Positions 45,354-55,211 of a DNA stretch of 64,000 bases are shown here, piece by piece; position 1 is the stretch's first letter; every line of letters starts with the position of its first letter. Under the pieces are notes generated by a model. It saw only the letters and a program-made list of their open reading frames with translations, ran no database searches and was not told the DNA's origin. The position numbers and the translations under genes are program-made. This DNA is from Klebsiella sp. RHBSTW-00484 (GTDB taxonomy: Bacteria; Pseudomonadota; Gammaproteobacteria; Enterobacterales; Enterobacteriaceae), in contig NZ_CP055481.1 in NCBI RefSeq assembly GCF_013705725.1, positions 4,402,001 through 4,466,000 of the forward strand, given 5' to 3'.

Positions 45354-46130
45354 TTATGTCCCGGAATAAACATCAAAGCTAAAATATTTCCCGGCTAACT
45401 TTTTATAGGTGCCGTCGGCGAGAATTTTGGCAATCGCGCCGTTAATTTCCTGACGCAGGGCTTCATCGTCTTTACGCAGACCAATCGCCGCCCCGGCGCC
45501 GAACAGCTTGTCGTCCTGCAAATGCCCACCAACGAAGGCAAAATCTTTGCCCTGCGGCTGTTGCAGGAAGCTGTAGTCGGCCATCATCCCGGAAAGCACC
45601 GCGCCATCAATACGCCCGGACTCCAGATCCTGTACCACGCGATCCGCCCCCTGATAGGCGACGATATTGATTCCCGCCGTGCGCCAGTGCTGGTTGACGT
45701 ACGTTTCCTGCGCCGAGCCCTGCTCTACGCCGATGGTTTTGCCCTTCAACTGCTCGACGGTATTCCCGGCCAACGTGTTTTTACGCGCCACGAGGAACAC
45801 CGGGCCGTTATACAGCTTATCGCTAAAGCCAATCTGCTCTTTACGCTTCTCGGTCATATACATTCCGGAAAGGATCGCGTCGAACTTGCGCGCCTTCAGC
45901 GCCGGAATAATGCCGTCGAAGTTGCTTTCCACCCACACGCACTTCGCCTGGAGTTGCTCGCAAATTGCGTTCCCCAGGTCAATATCAAAACCCGCCAGCT
46001 TACCCTGTGGGTCTTTCCATTCAAACGGCGCGAAAGTCGGGTCAACGCCAAAGCGAATTTCCTTATTTTCTGCGGCCAGGGCTGAAGTTGAGGCCATCAG
46101 CGCGACCCACAGCAGAAGAGATTTTTTCAT
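45354..46130 (-). CDS. periplasmic amino-acid-binding protein (HisJ/ArgT family)
   Basis: A 258-residue SBP family-3 protein with a signal peptide (LLLWVALMASTSALAAE). Binding-fold landmarks: IRFGVDPTFAPFEWKDPQGK, LAGFDIDLGNAICEQLQ, MYMTEKRKEQIGFSD and IGVEQGSAQETYV. It resembles lysine/arginine/ornithine- and histidine-binding proteins. No permease or ATPase gene is next to it, so it must share a transporter encoded elsewhere. It starts 19 bases after the M20 amidohydrolase gene and is probably co-transcribed, hinting at uptake of the amino acid that the hydrolase releases or of its N-acyl form. Confidence 0.9.
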   Translation of the reverse strand: MKKSLLLWVALMASTSALAAENKEIRFGVDPTFAPFEWKDPQGKLAGFDIDLGNAICEQLQAKCVWVESNFDGIIPALKARKFDAILSGMYMTEKRKEQIGFSDKLYNGPVFLVARKNTLAGNTVEQLKGKTIGVEQGSAQETYVNQHWRTAGINIVAYQGADRVVQDLESGRIDGAVLSGMMADYSFLQQPQGKDFAFVGGHLQDDKLFGAGAAIGLRKDDEALRQEINGAIAKILADGTYKKLAGKYFSFDVYSGT

Positions 46131-46149
46131 TATTTACGGACTCCAGAGA

Positions 46150-47328
46150 TCAACGGCAGTGTGTTTCAACTAACCGGGCGAACAGCGTCGCGCCGGTGGA
46201 AATAATGTCATCATTAAAGTCGTAGCCGGGGTTGTGCACCATGCAGCTGCCCTTCCCGCCTTTTTCGCCATTGCCCAGCAGGAAGTAGCAGCCGGGACGC
46301 TCCCGCAGCATAAAAGCGAAATCTTCGCTGGCGTTCATTGGAGGTATCGATTCCAGAACGCCCTCTTCGCCAAACACTTCCAGCGCCAGCGCTTTAGCGA
46401 ACTCAGTTTCCTCAACGCTGTTGGTCAGCACCGGGTAGGAGTCAAAAACCTCGACTTCACTGCTGGCGCCGTAGCTTTTGGCGGTAAACTCGGCGAGCTC
46501 CTTGATACGTTTGATTAGCAGGTCGCGGATTTCCGGCTTCATCGCCCGCACGCTCAGCTCCATCACCACGTTTTCGGGAATCACGTTAGACGCGATACCG
46601 GCCTGGAAAGTCCCCACGCTGACCACTGCGGTTTCGCCCGGCGGTACGTTACGCGCTACGATACTTTGTAGACTCATCACCAGCGCTGCACCGGTCACGA
46701 TCGGGTCGACGGTGCGCTCAGGATGCGCGCCGTGACCGCCATAGCCGGTAATGGTGATTTTGACCGTATCCGCCGAGGCCATAAAATTGCCGGCATAGAA
46801 GCCGAGTTTCCCCACCGGCAGGCCCGGCATATTGTGCAGACCGAAGATGCGCTCACAGGGGAAGCGCTCAAACAGGCCGTCTTTAATCATTAAATCCGCG
46901 CCGCCAATAGCTTCTTCCGCAGGCTGGAATATCAGATGTACCGTGCCGTTAAACTGACAGGCCGGAGAGGCGATATATTTCGCCGCCGCCAGCAGAATCG
47001 TGGTGTGACCGTCGTGGCCGCAGGCGTGCATTTTTCCGGCAACGGTGCTTGCCCAGGGAAGATCGGTCGCTTCGAAAATCGGCAGTGCGTCCATATCGGC
47101 GCGCAGGCCAATGGTGCGTGGAGAGTCGCCCTTGCGCAGCGTCCCCACCAGGCCGGTTTTTGCCAGCTCACGAGTTACCGTATAGCCCCACTCGGTCAGT
47201 TTCCCGGCCACCAGCTCACTGGTATTAAACTCTTCGAGGCTTAATTCCGGATTGGCATGTAAATAATGACGGATCGCAATCATCTCATCTTCAGTGGCTT
47301 TAATTTCAGGAATAACAAAATCGGTCAT
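46150..47328 (-). CDS. M20 amidohydrolase (hippurate hydrolase/N-acyl amino acid amidohydrolase type)
   Basis: A 392-residue metalloenzyme. Conserved metal-site residues appear in GLRADMDALPI, HACGHDGHTTIL, FQPAEEAIGGA and GLHNMPGLPVG, with a late His in PMNASEDFAF context. The family cleaves N-acylated amino acids such as hippurate. ATG 47328 has GGAGA five bases upstream and a canonical M20 N-terminus (EMIAIRHYLHANPELSLEE); the open frame extends 75 bases further without support. It forms a two-gene unit with the binding protein downstream. Confidence 0.9.
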   Translation of the reverse strand: MTDFVIPEIKATEDEMIAIRHYLHANPELSLEEFNTSELVAGKLTEWGYTVTRELAKTGLVGTLRKGDSPRTIGLRADMDALPIFEATDLPWASTVAGKMHACGHDGHTTILLAAAKYIASPACQFNGTVHLIFQPAEEAIGGADLMIKDGLFERFPCERIFGLHNMPGLPVGKLGFYAGNFMASADTVKITITGYGGHGAHPERTVDPIVTGAALVMSLQSIVARNVPPGETAVVSVGTFQAGIASNVIPENVVMELSVRAMKPEIRDLLIKRIKELAEFTAKSYGASSEVEVFDSYPVLTNSVEETEFAKALALEVFGEEGVLESIPPMNASEDFAFMLRERPGCYFLLGNGEKGGKGSCMVHNPGYDFNDDIISTGATLFARLVETHCR

Positions 47329-47440
47329 GCCGGTCTCCGGGATATAAAAATAGATGCTCAGTTTTAATAACTTAACTTGGTAGAGGTTTAATGCAAGCAG
47401 CATTTCTTATTCCGGAGGCGGTTTTCATCTGATTTATTCA

Positions 47441-47567
47441 TATACCCGTCATACTTCAAGTTGCATGTGTGTTGGCTGCATTCGTTCACCCCAGTCACTT
47501 ACCAGTGTAAGCTCCCGGGGATTCGCTCACTTGCCGCCTTCCTGCAACTTGAATTATTTAGGGTATA
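47441..47567. repeat. full-length ERIC element (127 bases)
   Basis: From TATACCCGTCATACTTCAAG to TTGAATTATTTAGGGTATA the element is exactly 127 bases with matching inverted ends. It contains TTCACCCCAGTCACTTA and GTAAGCTCCCGGGGATTC, the sites recognised by the classical ERIC2 and ERIC1R primers. The rest of 47329-47853 holds a REP unit near 47807 and no visible gene. Confidence 0.93.
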
Positions 47568-47806
47568 GCGATTTAACGATGAAGCGAATTTTTTTACCAT
47601 CTCGCGGACTAAGGCACTTCTTAAAATATCTGCTTTTCGCGACTCATAAAGCATAATAATAATTAATAAAGCTAAAGAAGCAGATAAAAAATCGAGAAAG
47701 AACCGCCAGAATGATATTTTTATCTTTGCGATTTTTAAGCGAATTTGACTGGATAAGCCTACTGACTGTATGACCGGGCTACCGTCCCTCAGACGATGCG
47801 GAACCT

Positions 47807-47841
47807 GTAGCCCGGACAGGTGCGCAGCACCGCCTCCGGGG
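47807..47841. repeat. REP unit downstream of the RcnB-like gene
   Basis: GTAGCCCGGACAGGTGCGCAGC...GCCTCCGGGGA forms a REP palindrome 12 bases beyond the RcnB-like stop. A half unit (GACCGGGCTACC) lies at about 47772-47783. Confidence 0.75.
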
Positions 47842-47853
47842 ATAAGATCAACG

Positions 47854-48324
47854 TTAGTGGTTCAGCGCGCCGTTAATCAGGATTGACGTAATAATCCCGG
47901 TCGCGGCGGCAATCAGTACATAGTTACCGTCAATATACGACCAGTGTTGCCCACGCGGCGGTGCCGGAAGCCCGCGATCGTTCCAGTCGTTTACTCGATA
48001 GTCATTACCGCGGAACCGTTCCGGAGCCGGCTGGCCTTTACGGAAATCATGGCCACTCCACGCGAAGTGATCCTGCTCGTGGCGCTCCTGATGGCGATTA
48101 TCGGACGAATGATTACCACCGCGATCGCCACCGTTCCCCTGATGATTATTACCCTGCGGCCCCTTACCCGGTCCCTGCTGATGGTTACCATCCGGACCAC
48201 CGTGACCGGAATCGTTCTGCCAGACCTGCTGCTGACCACGATTGTTACCGCCTGGACCATCAGCCCATGAAACGGATGTAAAAGCACAAGATAAAATAAT
48301 CGCCAGTGAAAGAATCTTTTTCAT
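47854..48324 (-). CDS. RcnB-family periplasmic protein with Gly/His/Asn-rich linker
   Basis: A 156-residue protein. A signal peptide (LSLAIILSCAFTSVSWA) is followed by a low-complexity region rich in Gly, His, Asn and Gln (about residues 22-85). The C-terminal RcnB domain contains FRKGQPAPERFRG, YRVNDWNDRGLPAPPRGQHW, YIDGNYVLIAAATG and ends in a hydrophobic helix. RcnB family proteins sit in the periplasm and influence nickel/cobalt homeostasis. The His-rich linker could bind metal, but that is inference. E. coli RcnB is shorter (112 residues). ERIC elements lie on both sides. Confidence 0.85.
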   Translation of the reverse strand: MKKILSLAIILSCAFTSVSWADGPGGNNRGQQQVWQNDSGHGGPDGNHQQGPGKGPQGNNHQGNGGDRGGNHSSDNRHQERHEQDHFAWSGHDFRKGQPAPERFRGNDYRVNDWNDRGLPAPPRGQHWSYIDGNYVLIAAATGIITSILINGALNH

Positions 48325-48408
48325 AGTACACCTCCTGATATATTTCCTTTTTACCGGGAAAATGTGGAGGAATAGTGAGTAATAATATAACCAGGATTAT
48401 TCCTGGCT

Positions 48409-48611
48409 TATACCCGTCATACTTCAAGTTGCTTATGTGTTGGCTTAGCTACTCGGCTCATCCATGAGCCTCACCCTTGCGGGCCGCCGCTCCACGGCGT
48501 TCAAATCTGTTCCTGACAGATTTGTCGCTCACCCCAGTCACATAGTTATCTATTGTTCCCGGGGATTCACTCCCTTGCCGCCTTTAAGCAACTCGAATTA
48601 TTTAGGGTATA
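48409..48611. repeat. ERIC element carrying a 76-base internal insert
   Basis: The outer parts match the neighbouring 127-base ERIC: TATACCCGTCATACTTCAAG at the start, CGCTCACCCCAGTCACAT and GGGGATTCACTCCC inside, and CGAATTATTTAGGGTATA at the end. Total length is 203 bases, so 76 extra bases lie between GTTGGCT and CGCTCACC. ERICs with inserts of about 70 bases at a fixed site are known from Yersinia and relatives. The preceding CCAGGA/TCCTGG hairpin at 48391-48406 is not part of it. Confidence 0.88.
48451..48527. repeat. four-hairpin module inside the ERIC insert
   Basis: Hairpins in order: GGCTCAT/ATGAGCC (48455-48470), CCC/GGG (48474-48483), CGCCG/CGGCG (48485-48499) and CAAATCTGT/ACAGATTTG (48502-48524). 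The same series, in the same order and with similar flanks (CTACTCG before, GTTCAAA around the last stem), occurs at 10377-10455. Base differences between copies are mostly paired so stems are kept. Confidence 0.75.
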
Positions 48612-48683
48612 TACCCTTCGTCTTTCAAGCCGCATTTTTGTTGGCCACGTTCATTAATGTAACTCGAAATCCATTGGGTGTAG
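48609..48683. repeat. degenerate ERIC abutting the insert-bearing copy
   Basis: TATACCCTTCGTCTTTCAAG, GTTGGCCACGTTCATTAATG and AACTCGAAATCCATTGGGTGTAG retain ERIC-like ends and order but lack the centre. It shares the TATA junction with the preceding element. Confidence 0.5.
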
Positions 48684-48739
48684 CGTTCTAACATATTAAA
48701 AATATTATTCCGACGCTGAATAAATCACACATAACAATA

Positions 48740-48759
48740 AAGGCCGCTTTCGCGACCTT
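48740..48759 (-). terminator. terminator after the 11-residue-repeat protein gene
   Basis: On the minus strand AAGGTCGC, a GAAA tetraloop and GCGGCCTT form an eight-pair stem (one G-T pair), followed by TATTGTTATG. It lies 21 bases after the stop at 48781. Confidence 0.65.
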
Positions 48760-48780
48760 ATTTTAAAGAATTGTCAGTGA

Positions 48781-49170
48781 TTATTCAGTGACTTTATTTT
48801 TTAATTCTTCAGCACCTTGCTTGGTTTTATCCCAACCTTCTTTGCTGACCTCTTTGGTCTTATTCCAGCCTTTTTCAGTGCCTTCTTTGGTTGCGTTCCA
48901 GCCTTTCTCGGTGCCTTCTTTGGTTTTATTCCAGGTTTTCTGCGCGCCTTCGCTGACTTCGCTACCTACGCTGTCGCTTTTCCCTTCCGCCGCGTGTTTG
49001 GCTTTGAGCTGCTGTTCTTCGCCCTGGTGCTGAGTTTCATGCAGTTTTTCCTTCGCGGTGTTCGCCCCTTCGTGGGCTGCCGCGACGGTATCATCAGTTG
49101 CGTGTGTTGTTGCAGCAAAAACAGGAGCTGCTACCAGAATCGCAGATAACGCAATCATTGCTTTTTTCAT
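48781..49170 (-). CDS. secreted LEA-like protein with 11-residue repeats
   Basis: A 129-residue protein. A signal peptide (MIALSAILVAAPVFAA) is followed by a hydrophilic, Lys/Glu-rich sequence without cysteine. The C-terminal half has tandem 11-residue units, each beginning W-N/D-K/A-T-K: WNKTKEGTEKG, WNATKEGTEKG, WNKTKEVSKEG, WDKTKQGAEEL. Such periodicity recalls group-3 late-embryogenesis-abundant proteins and apolipoprotein-like amphipathic helices. I do not recognise the gene. A periplasmic role in desiccation, osmotic or membrane protection is plausible but inferred. Confidence 0.75.
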   Translation of the reverse strand: MKKAMIALSAILVAAPVFAATTHATDDTVAAAHEGANTAKEKLHETQHQGEEQQLKAKHAAEGKSDSVGSEVSEGAQKTWNKTKEGTEKGWNATKEGTEKGWNKTKEVSKEGWDKTKQGAEELKNKVTE

Positions 49171-49339
49171 AATGTCCTCTCTCTAACGAACTTAATGTTA
49201 CGAGTCGCATTTAGCATGGCACAAGATTTTGCCGTTTGGCTTTAGGGATTGTTCTTAAAACTAATTTCAGAATTTTCAATCGACTTTTCACCTGATAAAA
49301 AAGAGTATTTCCCTGCGTAAGTAAATTCTAATTAGATTT

Positions 49340-49497
49340 CCCCGGGGGCGGCGCAAAGCGCCTTGCCCGGGCTACGGTTCAGTATCGCCTGCCGGTTTTG
49401 TAGCCCGGACAGATGCGCAGCATCGCCTCCGGGAAATCCTGCAACACTCTGCGGCCTTTCTCCCGGAGGCGGTGCTTGACGCGCCTGTCCGGGCTAC
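49340..49497. repeat. BIME with three REP units upstream of the scr operon
   Basis: Units lie at about 49340-49374 (CCCGGGGGCGGCGC...GCCTTGCCCGGGCTAC), 49400-49433 (GTAGCCCGGACAGATGCGC...) and 49461-49497 (CCCGGAGGCGGTGC...GCCTGTCCGGGCTAC) in alternating orientation. The rest of 49171-49638 shows no gene. Confidence 0.8.
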
Positions 49498-49638
49498 TGT
49501 CCTTCAGACGATTGAAAACCCGTTGCGCGATCAATCGGGACGCCCTAATTTTCACCAACGGATTCTCGTTTTTACGCCCTGGCTCGCACTTTTCCGTATG
49601 TGACGTTCCCCTCATTCTGTTGCTATGTTTTAATAAGC

Positions 49639-49650
49639 TAAACCGGTTTA
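49639..49650. promoter_or_regulatory. ScrR operator before scrK
   Basis: TAAACCGGTTTA palindrome, extended on the left by GC, 29 bases upstream of the scrK ATG. The same core recurs twice before scrY. The CCGG centre is typical of ScrR/FruR-branch LacI-family operators. Confidence 0.85.
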
Positions 49651-49679
49651 ATTAAGTTTAGCTATGGAGAATTTTCAGC

Positions 49680-50603
49680 ATGAATGCAAAAGTTTGGGTT
49701 CTGGGAGATGCGGTAGTCGACCTGCTGCCGGAAAGCGAGGGCCGCCTGCTGCAGTGTCCCGGCGGCGCGCCGGCTAACGTGGCGGTGGGTATCGCTCGCC
49801 TTGGCGGCAACAGCGGCTTTATCGGGCGCGTCGGCGACGATCCGTTTGGCCGCTTTATGCGCCATACCCTGCAACAGGAGCAGGTCGACATTAGCCATAT
49901 GCGCCTCGATGGCCAGCACCGCACCTCCACCGTAGTCGTCGACCTTGACGACCAGGGCGAGCGAACCTTTACCTTTATGGTGCGTCCCAGCGCGGATCTG
50001 TTCCTGGAGGAAGCAGATCTCCCGCAGTTTGCCGCCAGACAGTGGCTACACGTCTGTTCCATCGCGCTGAGCGCCGAACCCAGCCGCAGCACCACCTTCG
50101 CGGCGATGGAGAAAATCAAACTGGCCGGTGGCCGCGTCAGCTTTGATCCCAATATCCGCCCGGACCTATGGCAGGATCAGGACCTGCTGCACGCCTGCCT
50201 CGATCGCGCCCTGCGGCTGGCAAACGTGGTGAAACTGTCCGAAGAAGAGCTGGTATTCATCAGTGGCAGTGATGATTTAGCGCAAGGAATCGCCAGCGTC
50301 ACCGAGCGCTACCAGCCTGAATTACTGCTCGTCACTCAAGGCAAAGCGGGCGTGCTCGCGGCATTCCAGCAACAGTTCATCCACTTCAACGCCAAACCTG
50401 TCGTGAGCGTAGATACCACCGGCGCGGGCGATGCTTTTGTCGCCGGGATGCTCGCCAGCCTTGCTGCCAACGGGATGCCGACGGATATTGGCGAACTGGA
50501 ACCCACGCTCACCCTGGCACAAACCTGTGGCGCGCTGGCGACAACGGCGAAAGGCGCGATGACCGCGTTGCCTTATCAGCACGATCTTAATCGCCAGTTT
50601 TGA
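49680..50603 (+). CDS. scrK: fructokinase ScrK
   Basis: A 307-residue PfkB-family kinase that phosphorylates the fructose released by ScrB. The first PfkB signature is GGAPANVAVGIARLGGNSGF and the catalytic Asp lies in VDTTGAGDAFVAGML. Its length and sequence match enteric ScrK. One ScrR operator precedes it; the next gene, scrY, follows after 166 bases with two further operators, so scrK may have its own promoter in addition to read-through, as in pUR400-type scr regulons. Confidence 0.95.
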   Translation: MNAKVWVLGDAVVDLLPESEGRLLQCPGGAPANVAVGIARLGGNSGFIGRVGDDPFGRFMRHTLQQEQVDISHMRLDGQHRTSTVVVDLDDQGERTFTFMVRPSADLFLEEADLPQFAARQWLHVCSIALSAEPSRSTTFAAMEKIKLAGGRVSFDPNIRPDLWQDQDLLHACLDRALRLANVVKLSEEELVFISGSDDLAQGIASVTERYQPELLLVTQGKAGVLAAFQQQFIHFNAKPVVSVDTTGAGDAFVAGMLASLAANGMPTDIGELEPTLTLAQTCGALATTAKGAMTALPYQHDLNRQF

Positions 50604-50653
50604 TCCATTAGGCCGCCCAGCGCGGCCCACTTTGTTGCATCCATCACAATTAT

Positions 50654-50665
50654 TAAACCGGTTTA
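50654..50665. promoter_or_regulatory. ScrR operator 1 before scrY
   Basis: TAAACCGGTTTA, extended to the right by GCAAA. Its centre lies 58 bases from that of the next operator. Confidence 0.85.
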
Positions 50666-50711
50666 GCAAATTCATTTTAAAAATGTTAAAGGTCATGCTT
50701 AACATAGCACC

Positions 50712-50723
50712 TAAACCGGTTTA
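50712..50723. promoter_or_regulatory. ScrR operator 2 before scrY
   Basis: TAAACCGGTTTA followed by GCAAAAA, 46 bases before the scrY ATG. Paired operators suggest cooperative or looped repression of the scrYAB promoter. Confidence 0.85.
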
Positions 50724-50745
50724 GCAAAAAACACACTATTTTTAA

Positions 50746-52287
<1,542 letters not shown>

Positions 52288-52410
52288 TAGCTAACACCTG
52301 ACGACAGACACCTCCGGGGCAACAAGCCCCGGACACAATAACAACGCAGAAACTGCACCCCGTAACGACGGGAACAAAACACGCATATAACGACGTATTC
52401 AGAGGGTACT

Positions 52411-53781
52411 ATGGATTTTGAACAGATTTCCCGCTCGCTGCTTCCGCTTCTGGGAGGCAAGGAAAATATCGCCAGCGCCGCGCACTGCGCCACGCGTCTG
52501 CGCCTGGTGCTGGTCGATGATTCGCTGGCCGATCAGCAGGCTATCGGCAAAATTGAAGGGGTTAAAGGCTGTTTCCGTAACGCCGGGCAGATGCAAATTA
52601 TTTTCGGCACCGGGGTGGTGAATAAAGTCTACGCTGCCTTTATTCAGGCGGCAGGGATTGGTGAATCCAGCAAATCGGAAGCCGCCGACATCGCAGCGAA
52701 AAAGCTGAATCCTTTCCAGCGCATCGCTCGCCTGTTATCAAACATCTTCGTGCCGATTATCCCGGCTATCGTCGCCTCCGGCCTGCTAATGGGCCTGCTT
52801 GGGATGGTCAAAACTTACGGCTGGGTCGACCCGAGCAACGCCATCTACATCATTCTGGATATGTGTAGCTCGGCGGCATTTATTATTCTGCCGATCCTGA
52901 TTGGCTTCACCGCCGCCCGTGAGTTTGGCGGTAACCCTTATCTCGGTGCGACGCTCGGCGGCATACTGACCCACCCGGCGCTGACCAACGCCTGGGGCGT
53001 GGCCGCAGGTTTCCACAGCATGAACTTCTTCGGCCTTGAGATTGCCATGATAGGCTACCAGGGCACGGTGTTCCCGGTGCTGCTGGCGGTGTGGTTTATG
53101 AGCATCGTTGAGAAGCAGCTGCGTCGCGTGATCCCCGATGCGCTGGATCTGATCCTCACGCCGTTCCTGACGGTGATTATTTCCGGCTTTATCGCTCTGC
53201 TGATTATCGGCCCGGCCGGTCGTGCCCTCGGCGACGGTATTTCGTTTATCCTTAGCACTTTGATTACCCACGCCGGTTGGCTGGCAGGACTGCTGTTTGG
53301 CGGTCTCTACTCGGTTATCGTGATTACCGGGATTCACCACAGCTTCCACGCCATCGAAGCCGGGCTGCTGGGCAATCCGTCCATCGGCGTCAACTTCCTG
53401 CTGCCGATTTGGGCGATGGCCAACGTCGCCCAGGGCGGTGCTTGTCTGGCGGTATGGTTTAAAACCAAAGACGCCAAAATCAAAGCTATTACTCTGCCCT
53501 CAGCGTTTTCTGCGATGTTGGGCATCACTGAAGCGGCGATTTTTGGTATTAACCTACGCTTTGTGAAACCGTTTATCGCGGCGCTTATCGGTGGCGCAGC
53601 GGGCGGCGCGTGGGTGGTATCGGTGCACGTCTACATGACCGCGGTAGGCCTGACGGCGATTCCCGGCATGGCTATCGTACAGGCCAGCTCGCTGCTGAAC
53701 TATATTATCGGGATGGTTATCGCCTTTGGCGTTGCCTTCGTCGTCTCCCTGCTACTGAAATACAACACGGACGCTGAATAA
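52411..53781 (+). CDS. scrA: sucrose-specific PTS enzyme IIBC ScrA
   Basis: A 456-residue PTS permease. The EIIB domain (1 to about 90) contains the phosphorylated Cys26 in AAHCATRLRLVL and the motif GVKGCFRNAGQMQIIFGTG. The EIIC domain follows with about ten membrane segments. No EIIA domain is attached, so glucose EIIA (Crr) from elsewhere must phosphorylate it, as known for ScrA. It imports sucrose as sucrose-6-phosphate. Its stop overlaps the scrB ATG by one base (TAATG). Confidence 0.96.
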   Translation: MDFEQISRSLLPLLGGKENIASAAHCATRLRLVLVDDSLADQQAIGKIEGVKGCFRNAGQMQIIFGTGVVNKVYAAFIQAAGIGESSKSEAADIAAKKLNPFQRIARLLSNIFVPIIPAIVASGLLMGLLGMVKTYGWVDPSNAIYIILDMCSSAAFIILPILIGFTAAREFGGNPYLGATLGGILTHPALTNAWGVAAGFHSMNFFGLEIAMIGYQGTVFPVLLAVWFMSIVEKQLRRVIPDALDLILTPFLTVIISGFIALLIIGPAGRALGDGISFILSTLITHAGWLAGLLFGGLYSVIVITGIHHSFHAIEAGLLGNPSIGVNFLLPIWAMANVAQGGACLAVWFKTKDAKIKAITLPSAFSAMLGITEAAIFGINLRFVKPFIAALIGGAAGGAWVVSVHVYMTAVGLTAIPGMAIVQASSLLNYIIGMVIAFGVAFVVSLLLKYNTDAE

Positions 53782-55181
53782 TGTCACTTCCATCACGCCT
53801 GCCTGCAATTTTGCAGGCCGTTATGCAGGGCCAGTCGCGCGCGCTGGCCGATAGCCACTACCCGCGCTGGCACCACGCGCCGGTCACCGGGCTGATGAAC
53901 GACCCCAACGGCTTTGTTGAGTTCGCCGGGCGCTATCATCTGTTTTATCAGTGGAATCCCCTCGCCTGCGATCATACGTTCAAGTGCTGGGCGCACTGGA
54001 GTTCAGCCGATCTGCTGCACTGGCAGCATGAACCGATCGCCCTAATGCCGGACGAAGAGTACGACCGCAACGGCTGCTACTCCGGCAGCGCGGTGGATAA
54101 CGACGGCACGCTAACGCTGTGCTACACCGGAAACGTCAAATTCGATGATGGCAGCCGCACCGCCTGGCAGTGTCTGGCGACGGAAAATGCCGACGGCACT
54201 TTCACCAAGCTCGGCCCGGTGTTACCGCTGCCGGAGGGCTACACCGGCCACGTGCGCGACCCAAAAGTCTGGCAGCATGAAGGCCGCTGGTACATGGTGC
54301 TGGGCGCGCAGGATCGGCAAAAGCGCGGCAAGGTGCTGCTGTTCAGCTCCGCAAATCTCCATGAGTGGACGAGCGAAGGCGAAATCGCCGGTTACGGCAT
54401 CAATGACCTGCACGACGCAGGCTATATGTGGGAGTGCCCGGATCTGTTCCCACTCGGCGACCAGCATATTTTGATTTGCTGCCCGCAGGGCATCCCCCGC
54501 GAGGAAACGCGCTTTCTTAACACCTACCCGGCAGTGTGGATGGCGGGTGATTTCGACTATGGCCGCGCCGCTTTCAAACACGGTGAACTTCACGAGCTGG
54601 ACGCCGGATTCGAGTTTTACGCGCCGCAAACCATGCAGACCAGCGATGGCCGCCGTCTGCTGGTAGGCTGGATGGGCGTGCCGGACGGCGAAGAGATGCG
54701 CCAGCCGACGCTGGCTAACGGTTGGATCCATCAGATGACCTGCCTGCGCGAACTGGAGTTTGTCGACGGCAAGCTCTATCAGCGCCCGCTGCGTGAACTC
54801 ACCGCCCTGCGCGGCGAAGCGCGCGGCTGGCAGGACAGCCCCCTACCGCTGGCGCCGATGGAAATCAGCCTCGAAACCGCAAGCGACGACGCGTTAAGCG
54901 TCGATTTCGGCGGCGCATTGACGCTTGAGCGCGATACCTGCGGGATCCGTCTGGCGCGATGCAGCCTTGCCAGCGATGAAACTCACTATCGCTACTGGCG
55001 CGGCGAGGTGCACTCGCTGCGAATTTTCATCGACCAGTCGAGCGTGGAAATTTTCATCAATGATGGTGAAGGGGTGATGAGCAGTCGCTACTTCCCGGCC
55101 AATCCGGCGCAGCTGACTTTCACGGGCAGCAAGCCGGGCGCATTCTGTTACTGGTCGCTGCGCACATGCATGATAGAATAA
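53781..55181 (+). CDS. scrB: sucrose-6-phosphate hydrolase ScrB
   Basis: A 466-residue GH32 invertase. The nucleophile Asp lies in GLMNDPNGF, the RDP motif in GHVRDPKVW and the acid/base Glu in WECPDLF. A five-bladed propeller is followed by a C-terminal beta-sandwich (SLRIFIDQSSVEIFINDGE). It splits sucrose-6-phosphate to glucose-6-phosphate and fructose, the latter passed to ScrK. It overlaps scrA by one base. Confidence 0.96.
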   Translation: MSLPSRLPAILQAVMQGQSRALADSHYPRWHHAPVTGLMNDPNGFVEFAGRYHLFYQWNPLACDHTFKCWAHWSSADLLHWQHEPIALMPDEEYDRNGCYSGSAVDNDGTLTLCYTGNVKFDDGSRTAWQCLATENADGTFTKLGPVLPLPEGYTGHVRDPKVWQHEGRWYMVLGAQDRQKRGKVLLFSSANLHEWTSEGEIAGYGINDLHDAGYMWECPDLFPLGDQHILICCPQGIPREETRFLNTYPAVWMAGDFDYGRAAFKHGELHELDAGFEFYAPQTMQTSDGRRLLVGWMGVPDGEEMRQPTLANGWIHQMTCLRELEFVDGKLYQRPLRELTALRGEARGWQDSPLPLAPMEISLETASDDALSVDFGGALTLERDTCGIRLARCSLASDETHYRYWRGEVHSLRIFIDQSSVEIFINDGEGVMSSRYFPANPAQLTFTGSKPGAFCYWSLRTCMIE

Positions 55182-55211
55182 GCGTTTTGCTTTCAGGCTC
55201 ATGGCGTCGTG

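Noticed and set aside
47465..47656. Open frame of 63 codons in and beyond the 127-base ERIC.
   Set aside because: It lies mostly in repeat sequence; ERICs often contain spurious frames.
47944..48281. Long plus-strand frames opposite the RcnB-like gene.
   Set aside because: They are mirror frames of the low-complexity Gly/His/Asn region; the minus-strand frame has the signal peptide and RcnB domain.
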